Positions 1 to 8,888 are shown, numbered from the stretch's first letter. The stretch: DNA of 64,000 nucleotides from Acidobacteriota bacterium (GCA_014584695.1 JACTMI010000007.1:38250-102249); one strand, 5' to 3'. Numbers and translations: made by a program. Notes: generated from the letters alone by a model not told the origin.

Positions 1-775
1 CCGCGAGCGGGACCAACCCGCCGGAGTGCCCGTGCACGACGTGCACCCCGCCGGTCGGGATCAGCTCGCCGGTGGGGACGACGACCAACCCCCGATTGCG
101 GGGCATCCCGATCGCCAGATCGTCATGGCCGTCGCCATCGAAGTCACCGACCGCGAGCGCATGGCCGAACCGCTCATCGTCATGGGGCCTGTCCCCGAGG
201 GGTAACTGCTGATTCTGAATGAATTGCTCCGCCGCGACCTGAATGCCGCTGGGCAGCCCGAAGTGGACCTGGACCGCGCCGACCTGCGCGGGGTTCCCCG
301 CATGGTCCGGCCCCCAATCTCCAGGGATGCCCACGACGAGGTCGTCGTAGCCGTCGTGGTCGAAATCGCCGACGGCGAGCGCGCGGCCGTACTCCTCGAA
401 GGCCTCGGCCGGCTCCGGGGCGTCGGGGTGCGCGGGGTCGAGTTTCAGCGCCGCCGCGAGCGCCCCGCCGAAGCGTACTTGCACCGAGCCGCAGTCCCAG
501 GTCACGACGTCGCAGTCGTTGCCGGGAATACCGCTCGCCAGGTCGTCGAGACCGTCGTTGTTGAAGTCCCCAGCGGCGACCGCGAAGCCGAACAGGTCGG
601 CGGCGCCGGGGGAGTGCGGATACTGGCCGACCTCGCCCAGGATCCGAGCGCCCGGCGCGGCGAGGCCGATCCAGGGAATCTGCTGGGCGCGTGTCGGCGC
701 CGGCGGCGCCACTGACGCGACGATCAGCAGCGCCAGGAAGGACAGTCGTGACGGCTTCTGGAGGAGAGTCTTCAT
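1..775 (-). CDS. Secreted FG-GAP (integrin-alpha-like) repeat protein, 3' end outside the window
   Basis: Reading from the ATG at 775 the frame stays open for 258 codons to the window edge, so the gene is truncated. The first ~30 residues are a signal peptide (hydrophobic LSFLALLIVASVAP, cut near TRAQ). At least three FG-GAP/VCBS-like units follow, each with a calcium-loop signature: AAGDFNNDGLDDLASGIPG, AVGDFDHDGYDDLVVGIPG and AVGDFDGDGHDDLAIGMP. Such repeats form beta-propeller blades in exported adhesins and enzymes. The frame has no stop inside the window, so it is easy to miss. Substrate or partner unknown. Confidence 0.85.
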   Translation of the reverse strand, partial: MKTLLQKPSRLSFLALLIVASVAPPAPTRAQQIPWIGLAAPGARILGEVGQYPHSPGAADLFGFAVAAGDFNNDGLDDLASGIPGNDCDVVTWDCGSVQVRFGGALAAALKLDPAHPDAPEPAEAFEEYGRALAVGDFDHDGYDDLVVGIPGDWGPDHAGNPAQVGAVQVHFGLPSGIQVAAEQFIQNQQLPLGDRPHDDERFGHALAVGDFDGDGHDDLAIGMPRNRGLVVVPTGELIPTGGVHVVHGHSGGLVPLA

Positions 776-969
776 GTCGATTACGCGCAATCGCCGCGAA
801 CGAGGGCCACGGCGTGACGACGACGTCGACGCGAGCAGTCGACACGTCACGCGGCCGCGCAGCGTCGATCCCCGTCGCTCCAGGGTGCCCAGCCACCGCG
901 AGTCCGGGCCGAAGTGGAACGCTCCGCGGTCGCGAGATTGCGCTCATTGGTCGCCGCGCGCGGCCGGGC

Positions 970-1521
970 TCACGACCCGAGGGCGTCTGGATCGCCGGCC
1001 GGCTCCTCACCGCCTTCGGTGATCGGCAGGTTGAACTGCGCCTGATGGGCACCGAACGCGAAGCTCCCGGCGACGCCAGTGGCGTCCAGGCGCGACAACT
1101 TCAGACGACCCGAGAGGTTGTCGTAGGCGTCGGTCGTCCCTTCGTAGGCGGGCGGGTCCTGGGCGGAGAGCACGTGGTAGCCGCGCAGCGCGCCCTTGTC
1201 CCGGCCGATGGAGAGCATCAGGTAGGCGCCCGCCATCCCGGTGAAGTCCCAGCGCGACACTTTGCCGTCGGCCATCAGGGCGGCGCGGTCGAAGGGTCGG
1301 TCGTAGAAGACCACGACGATCTCGTCGTACCCTTGGTCGTTCTCCGGAAAGGCGATGGCGTCGGCGATGGCTCGGGACTCACCGGCGACCTCGAAGCGGC
1401 CGGCGAACGGCGAGCTCGCGTCGAGCGGGGCCGGGGCTTCGGGGGTGGCCTTGGAACAGCCACAGCAGGCGACCAGCAGACCGAGACTCAACAGGCGCGG
1501 CAGGGAACGGGGGTGGATCAT
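970..1521 (-). CDS. Small putative lipoprotein, unknown function
   Basis: About 183 residues. The frame is open upstream to 1641, but the ATG at 1521 has a good ribosome site (GAGGAGG about 8 bases before) and is followed by a lipoprotein signal peptide, MIHPRSLPRLLSLGLLVACC, with candidate lipobox cysteines in CCGC. The mature part (ESRAIADAIAFPENDQGYDE...) is soluble and probably anchored in the envelope. I recognise no catalytic motif. It lies between the FG-GAP gene and a divergent outer-membrane protein gene. Confidence 0.75.
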   Translation of the reverse strand: MIHPRSLPRLLSLGLLVACCGCSKATPEAPAPLDASSPFAGRFEVAGESRAIADAIAFPENDQGYDEIVVVFYDRPFDRAALMADGKVSRWDFTGMAGAYLMLSIGRDKGALRGYHVLSAQDPPAYEGTTDAYDNLSGRLKLSRLDATGVAGSFAFGAHQAQFNLPITEGGEEPAGDPDALGS

Positions 1522-1656
1522 GGTCGTTTTCCTCCTCAGTTGACCAGGAAACGAGAGCCGCCGCGCTTTCGGGACACCGGGCGCTGGCGTGGACTGCTCC
1601 ATCGCGCCGCGACCGCGGCTCGGGCTAGGGTCCATCGCCATCCAGAGGGGGGATCG

Positions 1657-2499
1657 ATGACGCGACGCTGCCGCCGCCGGACCGCCTGCGCCTGGGTGCT
1701 ACCGCTCGCGCTGCTCGTCGCGGCCTCGCCCGCCGCCGCCCAGCCGCGCGACCCCGGCTTCGAGCTGCGCGCCGACCTCTTCCGCGCGTCGTTCGACTCC
1801 GCCGTGCGATTCGACTCGCGCCAGCTCGGCATCGGCACCGATCTCGACCTCGAGCGCGACCTCGCCGTCGCGGACGAGTCCGATCTGCTGCGCGCCGAAC
1901 TGCTCTTCCGCACCGGCCGGCGCAGCCGTTTGACGATCGACTACACGGCGTTCGACCGCGAGGGCGAGGGGCGGGTCGGCCGCACCTTCCGCTTCGGCGA
2001 CTCCACCTTCCGCGCCGACGCCGACGTGGTGACCAGGACCGAAACGAGCTTCGCCGCCCTCGGCTGGCGCTACGCGATCTACCAGGACGACCGCTCGGAG
2101 CTGGGGCTGTCGCTGTCGGTGGCTTGGGTCGACATTTCGGCCTCGGTGACGGGCCTGGTGGTCGTCCAAGGGGGCCCTTCGATCGCGGTCGAGGAGCGCG
2201 GCGACGCCGAGGGTCCGGTCCCGATGCTGGGGCTCCACGGCACCTGGTGGCTCGGGCGCGGCCTGCGCTTGGCCGCCGCCGGCCGCTACCTCGAGATCGA
2301 CGACCTCGACGGTTGGGGCGGCAGCGCGCTCGACCTCTCGGCGCGTCTCGACTGGTTCTTCCTCGACCACCTGGGCGTCGGTGTCGGCTACTCCGCCACC
2401 CGGCTGGAGGCCGCCAGCAACGATCCCGCCGACGACGGCCTCACCCGAGCCGAATCCTCCTTCGACGGCTTCCGGATCGGGCTCACCGTCGTGTTCTGA
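1657..2499 (+). CDS. Outer-membrane beta-barrel-like protein
   Basis: 280 residues from the ATG at 1657, preceded by AGAGGGGGG. A signal peptide (LPLALLVAASPAAAQ) is followed by alternating polar/hydrophobic strands with many aromatic girdle residues (FRTGRRSRLTIDYTAFDR, LGWRYAIYQDD, LDWFFLDHLGVGVGYSATR) and a protein that ends in hydrophobic residues plus Phe (GLTVVF), the usual C-terminal signature for BAM-inserted barrels. Size and pattern suggest a small barrel; ligand unknown. The frame is open to 691, but upstream residues are low-complexity and carry no signal peptide. Confidence 0.75.
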   Translation: MTRRCRRRTACAWVLPLALLVAASPAAAQPRDPGFELRADLFRASFDSAVRFDSRQLGIGTDLDLERDLAVADESDLLRAELLFRTGRRSRLTIDYTAFDREGEGRVGRTFRFGDSTFRADADVVTRTETSFAALGWRYAIYQDDRSELGLSLSVAWVDISASVTGLVVVQGGPSIAVEERGDAEGPVPMLGLHGTWWLGRGLRLAAAGRYLEIDDLDGWGGSALDLSARLDWFFLDHLGVGVGYSATRLEAASNDPADDGLTRAESSFDGFRIGLTVVF

Positions 2500-2590
2500 G
2501 CCGAGAGACGAAGGCTCGTCCATTCGAGGTCGGGCGCTTCATCGGCCGCGGAGGGGCGCGGTATTGGAAAGCCAAGCCTCGAGGAAAAGA

Positions 2591-2777
2591 CCATAGAAGG
2601 GGTGACCTGCTAGGCACGGGGGGTCCGACCGGAACTGTCCCCATCCGCGCGACGGCCACGCCGAAGGCACATCGGCACACAACCGAGCCTTTCCCTCTAT
2701 GGGCTTTTCAAGACCTCGCGAGCGCGGAACAAGCGTGGGCTCGCGAGGCACTCGAGAGCTCCATTGAAGGGGCGACC
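2591..2777. repeat. Two intergenic copies of a GG-CCCCTTCTATGGAGC-like motif
   Basis: The 278-base gap between the outer-membrane protein and epimerase genes holds no convincing gene. On the minus strand it contains GGTCACCCCTTCTATGG (2607 to 2591) and GGTCGCCCCTTCAATGG (2777 to 2761). Very similar strings lie in other gaps at 7601-7620, 7682-7699 and 21051-21071, so this is a dispersed intergenic motif of unknown role. Confidence 0.5.
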
Positions 2778-3971
2778 TCAGCTCTTGCGCGCGTGCCAGG
2801 CGGCGAGCAGGGCGCTCTCGCGCTCGGGAGAGAGGCCGGCGCGCAGCTGGGCGCGGCGCTCCGCCGGTTGCGCGGCGAACCACTCGAGGGTATCGAGCGC
2901 CGTTCTGGCGAGCGGCCGGCAGGTCAGTCCGGCGGCCACCGCGGCGCGGTTCGACCGGCTGCCGAAGCCACCGGTCTCCGGCCCGCCGGGGACCCAGACC
3001 GGCATGTCGCTCCAGGGGGCGACCTTCTGCTCCTCGAGGAAAGCGACCGGCAGCCAGGTCAGGCGCGGCCCGGCGTCGGTCGCCGCCTGGAGGCCACAGA
3101 GCATCTCGCCCATGGTCAGCGGATGGGTCGGGCCGACGGCGTTGAACTTGCCGAAGCGCCGCGCCTCGACCATGCGGATCGTCCACTCCGCCAGGTCCCG
3201 CGCGTCGATCACCTGGACCCGGTCCGCGCCGTCGCCCGGCGCGGCGACCTCGCCGCCGCGGTCGAGCCGCACCGGCCAGTAGGTGAAGCGATCGGTCTCG
3301 TCACCCGGGCCGACGATCAGGCCGGGCCGGATCACGGTCGTGATGCCCGGGAACCACTTCTCGGCCTCCTGCTCGGCGCGGGCCTTGAGCGGACCGTAGA
3401 GCGCGAAGCCGCTCGCCCGCACCGCCTCGATCGTCTCCTGCATGGCGTCGGGCCCGGTGTACTCGTGGGTCGCGGCGCTCTCGTCGGCGTCGGGCGTCGC
3501 GTCGGAGGCGTAGGCCGAGAGGGTCGAGATGAAGACGAACTGGCCGACCTTCCCCTGGAGCAGCTGGCCGGCGTCGCGCACCCAGGCGGGCAGCGTCGTC
3601 GGGTTGTCGATGCAGACGTCCCACTCGCGCCCCTGGAGCGCCGCCAGATCCCCGGTGTTGCGGTCACCGGAGAGCTCCTCGACCTCCCCCGGCCACTCCT
3701 TGGGCCGGCGGCCGCGATTGAACAGCGTCAGCTTGTGGCCGCGGGCGAGCGCGTAGCGGACCTGGTGCGGCCCGGTGAAGCCGGTGCCGCCCAGGATCAG
3801 GATGCGCAGCGGCTTGGCCGCCCGCTCGACGCCGCCCAGCGGGGCGACCGGCACCGGCTTGGGGGCCGGCGTCGGGGCGGGGGTCTGGCCGCGCAGGAAC
3901 GACGGCGCCAGGCCGAATCCGACGGCGCCGGTGGCGGTGAGCTTGAGCAGATCTCTACGGGAAGTCGGCAT
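2778..3971 (-). CDS. Tat-exported NAD-dependent epimerase/dehydratase-family protein
   Basis: 397 residues from the ATG at 3971 (GGAG six bases upstream); an in-frame TTG at 3983 is less likely. The N-terminus has a twin-arginine signal, PTSRRDLLKLTATGAVGFG, so the folded protein is predicted to be exported. The body is an extended short-chain dehydrogenase with the nucleotide loop ILGGTGFTGPHQV and a LFNRGRRPKEWPG segment. It resembles the reductase/epimerase proteins often annotated as UDP-glucose 4-epimerase-like. Export of a Rossmann-fold enzyme suggests cofactor loading before translocation. Substrate unknown. Confidence 0.8.
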   Translation of the reverse strand: MPTSRRDLLKLTATGAVGFGLAPSFLRGQTPAPTPAPKPVPVAPLGGVERAAKPLRILILGGTGFTGPHQVRYALARGHKLTLFNRGRRPKEWPGEVEELSGDRNTGDLAALQGREWDVCIDNPTTLPAWVRDAGQLLQGKVGQFVFISTLSAYASDATPDADESAATHEYTGPDAMQETIEAVRASGFALYGPLKARAEQEAEKWFPGITTVIRPGLIVGPGDETDRFTYWPVRLDRGGEVAAPGDGADRVQVIDARDLAEWTIRMVEARRFGKFNAVGPTHPLTMGEMLCGLQAATDAGPRLTWLPVAFLEEQKVAPWSDMPVWVPGGPETGGFGSRSNRAAVAAGLTCRPLARTALDTLEWFAAQPAERRAQLRAGLSPERESALLAAWHARKS

Positions 3972-4076
3972 GGGGGGCTCCAATCGGTGAAAGACGGGGG
4001 CTTCCTCTCGCTGCGGGAGGTCTCCGGGTGATACGGCGCCGGGTCGCTCCGGGTTCTGCCGATCCGCGGCGAGGGC

Positions 4077-5153
4077 TCAGAGGTTGGCGACGGCCCGGTC
4101 GACCTGCGGCAGGTCGATGACGACCACCCCTTCCCGGGCGCTCTTTTCGGGCTGGAGCTCGAGATCGCGCACGACGCGCCGGAAGACCTCCTTGAGAGCG
4201 CGGGCGCCGAGCCGCGGCTGGCGGGCGGCCGCGCGCGCGATGGCGGTGACGGCGTTGGGCGAGATGGCCAGCTTGACGCCGCGGCTGTCGAAGTAGGCCC
4301 TGGTCTGGTGCAGGCCGGAATCGGGCGAGTCGAGGAAGATCCGCTCGAGCTCCTCCTCGGTCAGGTCCTGGAGCAGGACGACGGCGTCGAAACGGGAGAG
4401 GAACTGCGGGCTCATGCCGTAGTCGAAGAGATCCTCGTTGCGCAGCCAGTCGGAGAGGTGGAAGACCAGCTTCTCGCTGACTCTGCCGCCCTCGACCACG
4501 GTCACCGGCTGGAGCGCCCCCTTGTCGGCGCCGATCGTCACCCGGTCGAAGACCGCGTCGTAAAGCCCCTCGAAGGCGCCGGCGCAGACGAACAGCAGCC
4601 CGCTCGAGTCGACCGTCACCGCGCCGCCGCCCATCCAGGCCGGCAGCTCGAACGGCACCGCTTCGTTCTCGATCAGGGTCAGCAGCGCCTCCTGCGCCCG
4701 GATGCCGCGCACGTTGACGGTGTCGCCGACCTGGGAGCGGATCTTGTCGACCTCGTCGACGAACACCAAGCCGTGCATCGCGCGCGCCAGGTAGGCCTCG
4801 ATCGGCGCTGCGACGCCGAGCTGCTCGCGCGCCCGCTCCAGCAGGCGCCGCAGCACCGCCTCGCCCGGCCGGCCGGCCGCGGCCTCTTCGCCGAGGACGT
4901 TGGCGTGCAGGCGGATCACGGTCGAGCGGATGGCGAGCTCGGGATCGCCGGCGAGGTAGGACTCGACGGCGCGCATCAGCGTCGTCTTGCCGGTGCCCGA
5001 GGAGCCGATCATCAGGATGTTGCCGACGCGCAGGCCGGCGAGCTTCTTCGACAGCGCGATCGCCATCTCGCGCACCGCCGACCCCTGGCCGATGACGCGG
5101 CGGGAGAGGGCCTCGGAGATCTCGATCGGCGACGGGGCCGCGGTGGGAGCCAT
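4077..5153 (-). CDS. ClpX-like AAA+ ATPase lacking the N-terminal zinc finger
   Basis: 358 residues. Walker A is GSSGTGKT (about 50-57), Walker B FVDEVDK (about 131-137), and a sensor-2 region GARALKEVFRRV lies near the C-terminus, all in ClpX order. The order and spacing match the ClpX/HslU class, including a C-terminal small domain. The ClpX zinc-binding N-domain is absent and I see no IGF-type ClpP-docking tripeptide, so it may remodel proteins without ClpP. It stands alone with no protease gene beside it. The start codon is six bases after a TAGAAT hexamer, suggesting a leaderless transcript. Confidence 0.85.
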   Translation of the reverse strand: MAPTAAPSPIEISEALSRRVIGQGSAVREMAIALSKKLAGLRVGNILMIGSSGTGKTTLMRAVESYLAGDPELAIRSTVIRLHANVLGEEAAAGRPGEAVLRRLLERAREQLGVAAPIEAYLARAMHGLVFVDEVDKIRSQVGDTVNVRGIRAQEALLTLIENEAVPFELPAWMGGGAVTVDSSGLLFVCAGAFEGLYDAVFDRVTIGADKGALQPVTVVEGGRVSEKLVFHLSDWLRNEDLFDYGMSPQFLSRFDAVVLLQDLTEEELERIFLDSPDSGLHQTRAYFDSRGVKLAISPNAVTAIARAAARQPRLGARALKEVFRRVVRDLELQPEKSAREGVVVIDLPQVDRAVANL

Positions 5154-5159
5154 GGCGCG

Positions 5160-5165
5160 ATTCTA
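5160..5165 (-). promoter_or_regulatory. -10-like TAGAAT of the ClpX-like gene
   Basis: Minus-strand TAGAAT ends six bases before the ATG at 5153, with no Shine-Dalgarno between. Such spacing would place the transcription start at or next to the start codon. No clear -35 is visible. Confidence 0.5.
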
Positions 5166-5233
5166 CGTCCAGCCCTCTGGCGCCGCCGGCGGTCCGTGGC
5201 CGGGTGCCCTCGCGGCGCCGCGAGCCCTCGCGA

Positions 5234-5239
5234 TAGATT
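5234..5239 (+). promoter_or_regulatory. -10-like TAGATT of the TPR gene
   Basis: TAGATT lies seven bases before the ATG at 5247, the same arrangement as on the opposite strand at 5160-5165; the two genes are divergent with start codons 94 bases apart. Confidence 0.5.
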
Positions 5240-5246
5240 CCTGCCG

Positions 5247-6236
5247 ATGCGACCCGCCCCCGCCGCGCTCGTCCTCCTGTTCGCCCTCGCCGCCCCCCCG
5301 CTCCCCGCCCAGGCCCCCGGCGGGGATCCGCTCGCCCAGGCCGAGCAGCTGCTCGCCGGCGGCCGGACCGACGAGGCGCTGCGGCTCGCCGAAGGGGTCC
5401 TCGCCCGGGAGCCCAAGAACGCGCGGGCGCTGCTGCTGCGCTCGACGCTCCGCTGCATGGAGGGGGAGATCGAGCGCTGCAAGGCCGACCTCGACCGCGC
5501 GCTGACGCTCGAACCGACGCTGCGGCAGGGCTGGCTCAACCGCTCGGCGCTGGCGATCAGCGAGCGGCGGTACGCGGAGGCGCTGGCGGCGCTGGTCGAG
5601 GCCGAGCGGCTGGACCCGCAGGCGCCCGACAACGCCCTCAACCAGGGCGCGGTGCTGCTGCTCGACGGGCGGCTCGAGCCCGCGACGGAGCAGTTCCGCC
5701 GCTACCTCGAGCGCAACCCGCGCTCGGCCGACGCCTTCTACCTCGTGGCCTCGAACTACGCCCTCTCGGGCTACGGCGCGCTCGCCCTGCAGACGCTCGA
5801 GCGCGCGGTGGCGATCGACGAGCGCCAACGGGCCCGCGCCCGCGTCGATCCCAACTTCGCCGACCTCGCCGGCAACCCGGCCTTCGGCCGGCTGCTCTCG
5901 ACCGACGGCTACCAGCTCCCCGCCGGCGCGGCGTTCGCGACCCGCACTTACGACCTGCCCTGGCGGGGCGGCGAATCCCGCCTGCTGGTCGCGACCCTGA
6001 ACGCGCTCCAGACGATGCGATGGCCGCTCGAGTCGCGGGTCGAGGTCGCGGAGAGCTGGGCGCTGATCTGGTCGGAGGCGCGGATCAAGATCGCGCGCCA
6101 GGGCGAGAGTCAGACGGTGCTCGAGCTGTCCGCCCCCCCGGGGCGCTTCAGCGAAGAGGCCTGGCGGCAGCGCACCGAGGCTCTGCTGTCGGGAATCGAG
6201 CTCGAATTGCTGCGGCTGGAGCGGCGCAGAGACTGA
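5247..6236 (+). CDS. Secreted or periplasmic TPR-repeat protein
   Basis: 329 residues. The signal peptide (ALVLLFALAAPPLPAQA) is followed by about five tetratricopeptide units between residues 30 and 210, recognisable from recurring A..LL.G..DEAL.LAE..L...P-N patterns such as LLAGGRTDEALRLAEGVL and LLLDGRLEPATEQFRRYLE. The last ~110 residues (RTYDLPWRGGESRLLVATLN onward) form a different, non-repeat domain that I do not recognise. TPRs mediate protein-protein contacts; partner unknown. The start at 5247 is chosen because it begins the signal peptide; the frame is open far upstream. Confidence 0.8.
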   Translation: MRPAPAALVLLFALAAPPLPAQAPGGDPLAQAEQLLAGGRTDEALRLAEGVLAREPKNARALLLRSTLRCMEGEIERCKADLDRALTLEPTLRQGWLNRSALAISERRYAEALAALVEAERLDPQAPDNALNQGAVLLLDGRLEPATEQFRRYLERNPRSADAFYLVASNYALSGYGALALQTLERAVAIDERQRARARVDPNFADLAGNPAFGRLLSTDGYQLPAGAAFATRTYDLPWRGGESRLLVATLNALQTMRWPLESRVEVAESWALIWSEARIKIARQGESQTVLELSAPPGRFSEEAWRQRTEALLSGIELELLRLERRRD

Positions 6237-6300
6237 GCCGCCGGTCCCACCCTTCCTCGACCTCGCGGCCGAGGTCCCGCCCGCGGTTCTGTCGACCTCT

Positions 6301-6346
6301 CGAGCTCCCTTTGCTCCGCGAGTCTCCGCGGGGCAAAGGGAGCTCG
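6301..6346. terminator. Hairpin between convergent genes, possible bidirectional terminator
   Basis: A perfect 14-bp inverted repeat, CGAGCTCCCTTTGC (6301-6314) and its complement (6333-6346), encloses an 18-base loop. It sits between the TPR gene ending at 6236 and the convergent lipoprotein gene ending at 6359. No T-tract follows, so termination is inferred from position and stem strength. Confidence 0.5.
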
Positions 6347-6358
6347 CGGAATCACGAC

Positions 6359-7081
6359 TCAGTGGGAGCCGCCGGAGTCGCCGGTCTCGGGCGGCGCGGC
6401 GTCTTCGCTCGGGGCGCCGGCGCCGGCGGTGCGCAGGCCGTTGAGGGAGTCGACCAGCCGGCTGTGGAACGCGGTGATGGTCTCGCGCTCCTTGCGGTTG
6501 AGCGAGAGCTTCTCCGGGCAGTCGCGGCAGTTGATCACGGTGCGGTCGAACTCGGTGATCTGCGCCGCCACGTCGACGACTCCCTTCTGCACCCGCTCCG
6601 CGTCGGCCAGCAGGTTGCGCTCGCGCTGTTCCATCCGCCCGAGGATGGCGTCGGCCTTGCCCTCGGTGCGGCCGGCGGTGGCTCCCACCTGCTCGACCTG
6701 CGCCGCCAGCTTCTGGTTCTCCTCGCGCATCACCGCGAACGCCTTGCGGACGTCGCCGGCGAACTTGGCGAGATAGGAATCGACCTGCGTCCGCACCGCC
6801 TCCGGCAGCTGCTGGAGGAACGCCGACTTCTCCGCTTCGATCTGGCCCAGCACCGCCGGCGCCTGGGTCTGGAGCGAAGTCGCCAGCTCCTCCCAACGCT
6901 GCGCCTCCTGCGCCGCGTTCTCCTGGCAGGCGGCGACCGCGGTCACCGCCTGCGTCCGCTCGGCCTCGCAGGCCGCGAGCTTCGCCACCACCTCGTCGTG
7001 CTGCTTCTTGGCGACGCACCCGCTCGCCAGCAGAGCCACCCCGAGCGCGCCGACCCAAAGACCCATCCGCTGTCGCACCAT
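6359..7081 (-). CDS. Coiled-coil lipoprotein, unknown function
   Basis: 240 residues from the ATG at 7081, which has AGGGAGG just upstream; the longer open frame to 7183 has no such site. The lipoprotein signal is VGALGVALLASGC with Cys about residue 22. Most of the mature chain is Ala/Glu/Gln-rich, heptad-like alpha-helix (EKSAFLQQLPEAVRTQVDSY, MREENQKLAAQVEQVGATAG), suggesting an extended periplasmic coiled coil. A short CRDCP motif and a disordered Pro/Glu tail ending in GSH follow. It resembles envelope tethers in form only; no enzyme motif is seen. Confidence 0.75.
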   Translation of the reverse strand: MVRQRMGLWVGALGVALLASGCVAKKQHDEVVAKLAACEAERTQAVTAVAACQENAAQEAQRWEELATSLQTQAPAVLGQIEAEKSAFLQQLPEAVRTQVDSYLAKFAGDVRKAFAVMREENQKLAAQVEQVGATAGRTEGKADAILGRMEQRERNLLADAERVQKGVVDVAAQITEFDRTVINCRDCPEKLSLNRKERETITAFHSRLVDSLNGLRTAGAGAPSEDAAPPETGDSGGSH

Positions 7082-7220
7082 GGAAACCTCCCTTTCCTGG
7101 AGAAAGACTCGCGATTTCTCGTGTGCTGGAGACGCTAACACACCCCTCACCTCTCCGCAGCGACGAGAGCTCCACCGCGGCACGCTCCGGGTTCAGCGAC
7201 GAGCTGCTGCGCGACCGACG

Positions 7221-7476
7221 CGGCAGCCTGGTCGCGACCGAGGCAGCATCCTGCTTCTCGATTCGACCGGTGCCGCACGCGCGAAAAGCAGAAAAGCTCC
7301 TCAGAAGGGAGCGCTACCGAGGGCGAGCCGATCGTGGCGAGGTCGAGGCGGCAGCCTGGTCGCGACCGAGGCAGGATCCTGCTTTTCGATTCGACCGGTG
7401 CCGCACGCTCTAAAAGCAGAAAAGCTCCTTAGAAGGGCGCGCTTCCGTGGGCGAGCCGACCGTGGCCAGGTCGGGG
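7221..7476. repeat. Two tandem copies of a ~128-bp intergenic repeat
   Basis: Unit 1 begins with CGGCAGCCTGGTCGCGACCG at 7221 and unit 2 with the same 20 bases at 7349; each continues through ATCCTGCTT, TCGATTCGACCGGTGCCGCA and AAAAGCAGAAAAGCTCCT with a few substitutions. Neither copy carries a supported gene. This is part of a 733-base gap (7082-7814). Confidence 0.75.
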
Positions 7477-7547
7477 CCGCAGCCGAGCGGGCAATCAGAT
7501 CGCGACCGCGTCTGCGGTCCACACCCTCGCTCTGCATCGCTCTTCTT

Positions 7548-7808
7548 CGAGCGACGAACCCAACCCATCCGCCGCGAGCTCGCCACCGAAGCGCCGGCCA
7601 GGACCCCTTCTATGGAGCTTCTAGCTTCGAGCGATAAACACCACACACCCGCCGCGAGCTCGCCTCCGAGGCCCCATCCACGGCCCCTTCGATGGAGCCT
7701 CTAGCTTCTAGCTTCTAGCTACTGGCTTTTGGCTTCGAGCGACAAGCAACTCCCACGCGCCGCGAGCTCGCGACGGCGGCCCCCGCCACGACCCGGTCGA
7801 TGGAGCTG
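7548..7808. repeat. Three degenerate direct repeats (80-108 bp) beside fabH
   Basis: Units begin at CGAGCGA in 7548, 7628 and 7736. Each contains a CCGCCGCGAGCTCGC-like core and ends in a GGACCCCTTCTATGGAGCTT-like string. The second is longer through extra TCTAGCT repeats (about 7701-7720). They fill the gap up to the 3' end of the FabH-like gene. No coding potential is supported. Confidence 0.65.
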
Positions 7809-7814
7809 TTCTGG

Positions 7815-8888
7815 TCAGAGGCGGAGCAGGACCGAGCCCCAGTGGAGGCCGGCGCCCAGGGCGGTGAAGGCGACCAGGGAGCCGTCGCCGACCTTGCCCA
7901 GCTGGCGCGCCTCGTGGAAGGCGAGCGGCAGCGTGGCCGAGGTGGTGTTGCCGTACTTCTGGATGTTGTTGTGGACCTTCTCGTCGGGCAGGCCGAGCTG
8001 CCGCTGCGCCGCCTCGTTGATGCGCAGGTTGGCCTGGTGCATTACCAGCAGGTCGAGGTCGTCCAAGGTGTAGCCGTGGCGAGCCAGCAGATTGCGGGTC
8101 GCCTCCGGCATCCGGGTCACCGCCAGCTTGAAGACCTGACGCCCCTCCATGATCGGGAAGGTGTCGGCCTCCTCGATCGCCTGCGGCGTGACGAACGGCC
8201 GCCGCCCCGAGCCCAACCCGGGGACGAAGAGGATCTCCTTCTGGGCGCCGTCGCCGAAGAGCGCGGCGCCCAGGATGCCGCGGCCGTCCTCCGCCTCGTG
8301 GGCGCGGAAGACCATCGCCCCGGCGGCGTCGCCGAACAGCACGAGCAGATGGCGAAACCGGCTGTTGCGCTCGAAATCCTCCGGCGGGATCGGCCCCGGC
8401 TCGCGCCCCTCGATCACCGCCCAGGTGGCGTCCGAGAAGGGCATCAGCGCGGTGTGGACGTCGCAGCCGACCAGCAGCACCGTGCGCGCCACCCCGGCGC
8501 CGATCAGCGCGTCGACCATCTGCAAGCCGTAGGCGAAGCCGGCGCACTGCTGACGGATGTCGAGCGCCGGCAGCGGCGGCATGCCGAGCTTCTGCTGGAT
8601 CAGCGTGCCGCTGCCCGGAAAGTAGTGGTCCGGCGTCATGGTGGCGCAGATCAGGTAGTCGACCTCGGCCGGCGCGATGCCCGCGTCCGCGAGCGCCGCG
8701 CGCGCCGCCTCGGCGCCCAGATCGGAGGCGCCGACCCCCTTCTCGACGTAGCGCCGCTGCTCGATGCCGCTGCGCTCCCGGATCCAGTCGTCCTGGGTGT
8801 CCATTACCTTGGCCAGGGTGGCGTTGTCGACCACCCGCGGCGGCAGCGCGATGCCGCTGCCCACGAACCGCGCGCGCGGACGGCTCAC
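7815..8888 (-). CDS. fabH: Beta-ketoacyl-ACP synthase III (FabH-like)
   Basis: 357 residues with a GTG start overlapping the upstream stop (GTGA). The FabH triad is complete: Cys near residue 115 in IRQQCAGF, His in VMHQANLRI and Asn in KYGNTTSAT. The family condenses acyl-CoA with malonyl-ACP to start fatty acid or related polyketide chains; the thiolase fold is evident throughout (DWIRERSGIEQRRY, VDYLICATMTPDHYFPGSG). It is the last gene of a folE/GWxTD/fabH set. A specialised homologue cannot be excluded because no other fab genes are nearby. Confidence 0.9.
   Translation of the reverse strand: MSRPRARFVGSGIALPPRVVDNATLAKVMDTQDDWIRERSGIEQRRYVEKGVGASDLGAEAARAALADAGIAPAEVDYLICATMTPDHYFPGSGTLIQQKLGMPPLPALDIRQQCAGFAYGLQMVDALIGAGVARTVLLVGCDVHTALMPFSDATWAVIEGREPGPIPPEDFERNSRFRHLLVLFGDAAGAMVFRAHEAEDGRGILGAALFGDGAQKEILFVPGLGSGRRPFVTPQAIEEADTFPIMEGRQVFKLAVTRMPEATRNLLARHGYTLDDLDLLVMHQANLRINEAAQRQLGLPDEKVHNNIQKYGNTTSATLPLAFHEARQLGKVGDGSLVAFTALGAGLHWGSVLLRL

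Noticed and set aside
691..1656. Open frame upstream of the outer-membrane protein, extending it to 602 residues
   Set aside because: The added stretch is antisense to the lipoprotein gene, of low complexity and lacks a signal peptide; the signal peptide starts at 1657.
7082..7814. Arg-rich frames in the repeat region as a small gene
   Set aside because: They follow the repeat, lack ribosome sites and are not similar between units at protein level.
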